Below are positions 60,530-64,000 of a stretch of DNA of 64,000 nt, one piece after another; position 1 is the first letter of the stretch; each line of letters opens with the position of its first letter. The DNA is from Neisseria subflava (GTDB taxonomy: Bacteria; Pseudomonadota; Gammaproteobacteria; Burkholderiales; Neisseriaceae): the NCBI RefSeq assembly GCF_024205705.1, contig NZ_CP073115.1, forward strand, positions 2,232,001-2,296,000. Reading direction: 5' to 3'. Under the pieces are notes generated by a model. It did not search any database. It was given only the letters and a program-made list of their open reading frames with translations, and was not told the origin of the DNA. Position numbers and translations under genes: made by a program.

Positions 60530-61804
60530 TTATTCGTCGGATTTGTCGGCGCTGCGGCGCGATACGCTGATACCGAGTTGTTTGAGTTTGCGGTAAAGGT
60601 GTGTACGCTCCAAACCGACCTTTTGCGCCACGCAGCTCATATTTTGGCCTTCTTGGGCGATGTGGTACTCAAAGTAGCGGCGCTCAACTTCTTCCCTCAA
60701 TTCGCGCAAAGGCATATTGAAATTGAAGCCGCCGATGATTTCTGTTGCCGTCGCGTTTTCCTTCTGACCCAAAGCCACGGCAACGGCCTGCTCGTCCACT
60801 TCTTTGCCGTCCGATTCCAACATGATGTTTTTCACCGTTTCGGCAAGCTGGTCGTAATTGCCCGGCCAATCGTATTGGCGCAAAACCACCAACGCGCTGT
60901 CGCTGAATTTTACCGGCTGGATTTTTTGACTTTCGGCCAAATCGGTCATGATGCGGTTAATCAAAAAGACGATGTCGTCCGGCTGGTTGCGCAAAGAAGG
61001 AACATTGATGCGCTCTTTCAACAGCTCCGCCAGTCGGCCGGCAACGACGTCATCGGCGCTCTCGCCGCGTTTAAAACCGCATGAAGCGATCACACGGACA
61101 TTGTAGCGGTCGGCTTTTTCCAGCAAGAAAGCAATACCGTTTTGGATATTTTTGCTGTAACGTGCAATATCGCCGACATACAAAATGCCGCCTGATGCCT
61201 TTTGCAACAGCTCCATCGGCGTATCGACAATGTGTTCGACACGGTCGGTTGCCACCCAAGGCGTACCGCTTTTGTGTAGATAGCGGGCGACAATTTCAAA
61301 CGGCGAGCCTGCCTCACCGGCCAACAACAGCGGGCGGTTGTGTTTGGCAGCCGCTTCAATGCTGCCGTTCATTTCTTGAATAACCGGGCTGTTGCCCAGT
61401 TTGTCCAAAGTCATGCCGGAGGCCGTCTGAACTTCGCCATGTTTCAAGGCGCGTTCTACTGCAGACAAGAGTTTTTGCAGGGCAATCGGTTTTTCCAGAA
61501 AGTCGAGTGCGCCGATTTTGGTGGCTTCAACCGCAGTGTCAATGCTGGCATGGCCGCTCATCATTACCACAGGCATATTGAGTTGGCCGTTTTTCGCCCA
61601 CTCTTTCAACAAAGTGATGCCGTCGCAATCGGGCATCCAAATGTCCAGCAATACCATGGCCGGACGCGTTTGATAACGCAATTGGCGCGCTTCTTCGGCA
61701 TTTTCGGCCAAAGTGACGGTATAGCCTTCGTCTTGAAGGATTTCGGAGAGCAGGTCGCGGATGCCTACTTCATCATCTACAATCAAAATATCACTGCTTC
61801 GCAT
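60530..61804 (-). CDS. ntrX: Response regulator NtrX with degenerate AAA+ domain
   Basis: 424 residues. The receiver domain has phospho-acceptor Asp54 (MVLLDIWMPDCDG) and Lys in DFLEKPI. The central domain follows the sigma-54 activator fold but lacks its key motifs: the Walker A place reads LLLAGEAGSPFEIV, without GxGK, and no GAFTGA loop is visible. The C-terminal Fis-type helix-turn-helix is intact (CVAQKVGLERTHLYRKLKQL). It therefore probably regulates without ATP-driven sigma-54 activation. It overlaps ntrY by 14 bases. Confidence 0.93.
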   Translation of the reverse strand: MRSSDILIVDDEVGIRDLLSEILQDEGYTVTLAENAEEARQLRYQTRPAMVLLDIWMPDCDGITLLKEWAKNGQLNMPVVMMSGHASIDTAVEATKIGALDFLEKPIALQKLLSAVERALKHGEVQTASGMTLDKLGNSPVIQEMNGSIEAAAKHNRPLLLAGEAGSPFEIVARYLHKSGTPWVATDRVEHIVDTPMELLQKASGGILYVGDIARYSKNIQNGIAFLLEKADRYNVRVIASCGFKRGESADDVVAGRLAELLKERINVPSLRNQPDDIVFLINRIMTDLAESQKIQPVKFSDSALVVLRQYDWPGNYDQLAETVKNIMLESDGKEVDEQAVAVALGQKENATATEIIGGFNFNMPLRELREEVERRYFEYHIAQEGQNMSCVAQKVGLERTHLYRKLKQLGISVSRRSADKSDE

Positions 61805-63917
61805 AAGTTTCTGCCATTTCCGGTAAAGCTATTTTGACGCACGCGCCGCCGCTGTTCTGATTGCTCAGGCTGATACGGCCGCCATGCTCCTCGATAATTT
61901 TTTTCACAACGGGCAAACCCAGCCCCGTTCCTGTCGGTTTGTCGGTAACGTACGGCTCAAAAGCATTGTGCAGCATTTCTTTGCTGAAACTTTTACCGTT
62001 GTTGCAGACGGTCAGGAAAACCTGTCCGCCTTCGCGCCCTGTTTCAACGTTTACTTGCGGCGCTTCGTCCGACTCTGCCGCTTCTGCGGCATTCTTAAAT
62101 AGGTTATGCAACACTTGGCGCATCGCCGTCGTATCGGCAACAATCGGCAAGGCGTCGGCGCTGAGCCGCGCATTAAATTTGCACGCGCCGGCCTCATATA
62201 ATACCAATACTTCCGACACCAAACCGTTTAAATCTTGTTTTTCTAAATTCAGCGACGGCGCACGCGCATAATTGCGGAATGCTTCGACCATTTCTTTCAG
62301 CGCGGCAACCTGTTTGACGATGGTATCGGTTGAACGGCTGAGGATTTGGGCGTCTTGTTCATCAAGTTTATCATGCAATTTCCATGCCAATCTCTCGGCG
62401 GAAAGCTGGATAGGCGTAAGCGGATTGCGGATTTCATGCGCCAAGCGTTTCGCCACTTCGCCCCATGCGGCCTCTTTTTGCGCGCGTATCAAGACGGTAA
62501 TGTCATCAATCACCATCACCACGCCGTTATCGTTATCCTCCGGCAGGATGGTGGCCTTGCCCAATAAGATTCGGGCATCGTCAGGCGCGGCATATTCGAC
62601 TTGGACGGGTTTGTCGCTGTCGGCGGTTTCATTAATGGCGGCAAACACATCGGCCAACAGGGTTTGCTGCGGCGATTTGCCGTGCCATTGATGCCAGTTG
62701 CTGCCCCACAAAGACACCAGCGAAACGCCCAAAATCTGTTCGGCGGCTTTGTTAAAGGTTTTCAGACGGCCATCGGCATCCAAAGTAATCACGCCAGTGG
62801 TCAAACTTTCCAACACGCATTCCAAATAATGGCGTGCGGCTTCTTCGCGCAAACGGTTGCGCTCGTCCGCCTCTTTGGCAATCGCCAATTGCTCGGTCAT
62901 GTGGTTGAACAATTGGGTCAAACGGCCGAACTCGTCATTGCGGAATACCGGCCGGGTCTGGCTGAAGTCACCCTGAGCCACCGCCCGCGCGCCCTCTGCC
63001 AGCGACAATACCGGTGCGACAAAACGACGGGCAAAATACAAAGCCATAACCAACGCCAAAAAAATGGCCAACAATGTCGCGACCAACAGCGTGGACAGGA
63101 AAAAGGTTTGCAGGCCTTTTTTGGTATAACTCAGCTCGGCGTATTTGGCGCGGGCCGCTTCAATCAGCGTCGCATCTTGGGCAACATCTTTCGGAATCGG
63201 CTGCCGGAAAAACAACGCATAATCCTGATTTTTATGCGTACCGATCAGCATCCAACCTTGAGCATACAGCACGCCGCCGATGTTTTCCAAGCTGCGCACC
63301 GAGCCGGTCTGCTCCAGCTGCTCCCATCCTTCTTTGTTAAGCTCGGGTTGATTTAGTTTCAGGGGATTGATGCTTTTCTCGGCTTTATGGGTGGTCGCGT
63401 TATAAAGCGCCAGCTGGGCAAAGTCGGCAGTAAGCGCGGATTTTGCCAGCGCTTGCCCTAAGTTGCCGTCCAGCGAAGCGGCGCTGATTAAGTCGATCTG
63501 CACCGGCGTGGCGTTGCTGACAGCGTTGTCCACCGCCAAGTTCAGCGCGGATTTGCTCAAGTTTAAGCTGCGCTCCAATGCCTCATGGGTATCGTTGCCA
63601 AACCAAGAATTAATCGTACCGTTAATAAACTGGGCAGAAATACCGAACAAAAACACGCCCGGCAATACAGCAACCAAAGTAAACATCCCCGACAGCCGAC
63701 GCGCAATCTGCGAACCGAACACGCTTTTGCTGTTGTCGCGCATCAAAAGCACGACATAGCGCACCAACACCGCGGCCAACACCAGCAACAGCAAGCCGCA
63801 CAAAGCAACAATCCACCAGAAATAACCGGACAACACGTTGCTGCTGCCCGTTGCAACAGTCAGACCGTACAACAAAACTACGGCGAATACGGCGGCAATC
63901 AGGAGAAAGCGGCGCAT
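61791..63917 (-). CDS. ntrY: Sensor histidine kinase NtrY
   Basis: 708 residues in the inner membrane. About three N-terminal membrane spans are followed by a periplasmic region, another span (LLVATLLAIFLALVMALYFA), a HAMP domain, a PAS domain (LECVLESLTTGVITLDADGR), the H box with the phospho-accepting His (AKRLAHEIRNPLTPIQLSAE) and an HATPase domain (HNLFKNAAEAAE, GTGLGLPVVKKI). It pairs with NtrX. In Neisseria the pair is reported to influence respiratory gene expression. Confidence 0.95.
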   Translation of the reverse strand: MRRFLLIAAVFAVVLLYGLTVATGSSNVLSGYFWWIVALCGLLLLVLAAVLVRYVVLLMRDNSKSVFGSQIARRLSGMFTLVAVLPGVFLFGISAQFINGTINSWFGNDTHEALERSLNLSKSALNLAVDNAVSNATPVQIDLISAASLDGNLGQALAKSALTADFAQLALYNATTHKAEKSINPLKLNQPELNKEGWEQLEQTGSVRSLENIGGVLYAQGWMLIGTHKNQDYALFFRQPIPKDVAQDATLIEAARAKYAELSYTKKGLQTFFLSTLLVATLLAIFLALVMALYFARRFVAPVLSLAEGARAVAQGDFSQTRPVFRNDEFGRLTQLFNHMTEQLAIAKEADERNRLREEAARHYLECVLESLTTGVITLDADGRLKTFNKAAEQILGVSLVSLWGSNWHQWHGKSPQQTLLADVFAAINETADSDKPVQVEYAAPDDARILLGKATILPEDNDNGVVMVIDDITVLIRAQKEAAWGEVAKRLAHEIRNPLTPIQLSAERLAWKLHDKLDEQDAQILSRSTDTIVKQVAALKEMVEAFRNYARAPSLNLEKQDLNGLVSEVLVLYEAGACKFNARLSADALPIVADTTAMRQVLHNLFKNAAEAAESDEAPQVNVETGREGGQVFLTVCNNGKSFSKEMLHNAFEPYVTDKPTGTGLGLPVVKKIIEEHGGRISLSNQNSGGACVKIALPEMAETYAKQ

Positions 63918-63920
63918 GAT

Positions 63921-64000
63921 TTACTCCTGCACGACCGACAAGGATTTCCAACCGGAATCCAAATGCCAGTTTTTAGAAGTCAGGGCATTGATTTGGAACG
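63921..64000 (-). CDS. C-terminal end of the gene upstream of ntrY (probable DUF4390 protein)
   Basis: The minus-strand frame enters from the right edge and ends FQINALTSKNWHLDSGWKSL, then SVVQE and TAA at 63923-63921, four bases before ntrY. In Neisseria and relatives a DUF4390 secreted or membrane protein stands here. With only 25 residues the family call rests on position and on a partial match to what I remember. Confidence 0.55.
   Translation of the reverse strand, partial: FQINALTSKNWHLDSGWKSLSVVQE

Overview
The window is chromosomal DNA from a Neisseria species. The DNA uptake sequence core GCCGTCTGAA occurs dozens of times, often as inverted pairs that form terminators. It is usually in the AG form (AGGCCGTCTGAA) rather than the AT form typical of N. 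meningitidis and N. gonorrhoeae. This points to a commensal of the N. subflava/flavescens/mucosa kind (inference). Gene order and protein sequences in the core regions are typical of Neisseria.

Layout. (1) Positions 1-10663, minus strand: a VirB-type type IV secretion cluster running virB1-virB2-virB3-virB4-virB5-virB6-(65-aa membrane protein)-(164-aa lipoprotein)-virB7-virB8-virB9-virB10-virB11-(partial membrane protein). A 3' half of tRNA-Lys(UUU), followed by its own terminator, lies at 10860-10945. This marks one end of an integrated element. virB6 has an in-frame amber stop and virB10 a one-base frameshift. (2) 11210-16066, plus strand: aldA-like aldehyde dehydrogenase, lysS and an alanine/glycine:cation symporter, separated by uptake-sequence terminators. 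(3) 16084-21386: a complete type II-C CRISPR-Cas locus with divergent tracrRNA, cas9, cas1, cas2 and an array of seven identical 36-bp repeats plus one eroded repeat. The Cas9 body looks like meningococcal Cas9, but its PAM-interacting end is different and AT-rich. (4) 21441-53744, minus strand: the translation and transcription supercluster, made of tRNA-Tyr/Gly/Thr, tuf, tRNA-Trp, secE-nusG-rplKAJL-rpoBC, rpsL-rpsG-fusA-tuf-rpsJ, and the S10/spc/alpha operons down to rplQ. (5) 53843-64000: ferredoxin, rsmD, a short segment with two broken genes and a different uptake-sequence dialect, then topA, smg, dprA, ntrX, ntrY and the end of a gene upstream of ntrY.

How the parts work together. The secretion cluster encodes most of a conjugation-type channel: lytic transglycosylase, pilin, ATPases VirB4 and VirB11, and core complex VirB7-B10. 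No relaxase or VirD4 coupling protein is visible here. In the CRISPR locus the tracrRNA is transcribed away from cas9. The repeats, read on the minus strand, end in an extended -10 box, so each crRNA unit can be transcribed on its own towards a hairpin next to cas2. Uptake sequences lie inside cas9, cas1 and tracrRNA.

Caution on sequence quality. Four genes (virB10, rplX, a small membrane protein gene and a uracil-DNA-glycosylase-like gene) are each broken by a single-base length change in a homopolymer. rplX is a core ribosomal gene present once here, so at least some of these changes may be sequencing or assembly errors. The virB6 stop is a substitution and is not explained that way.
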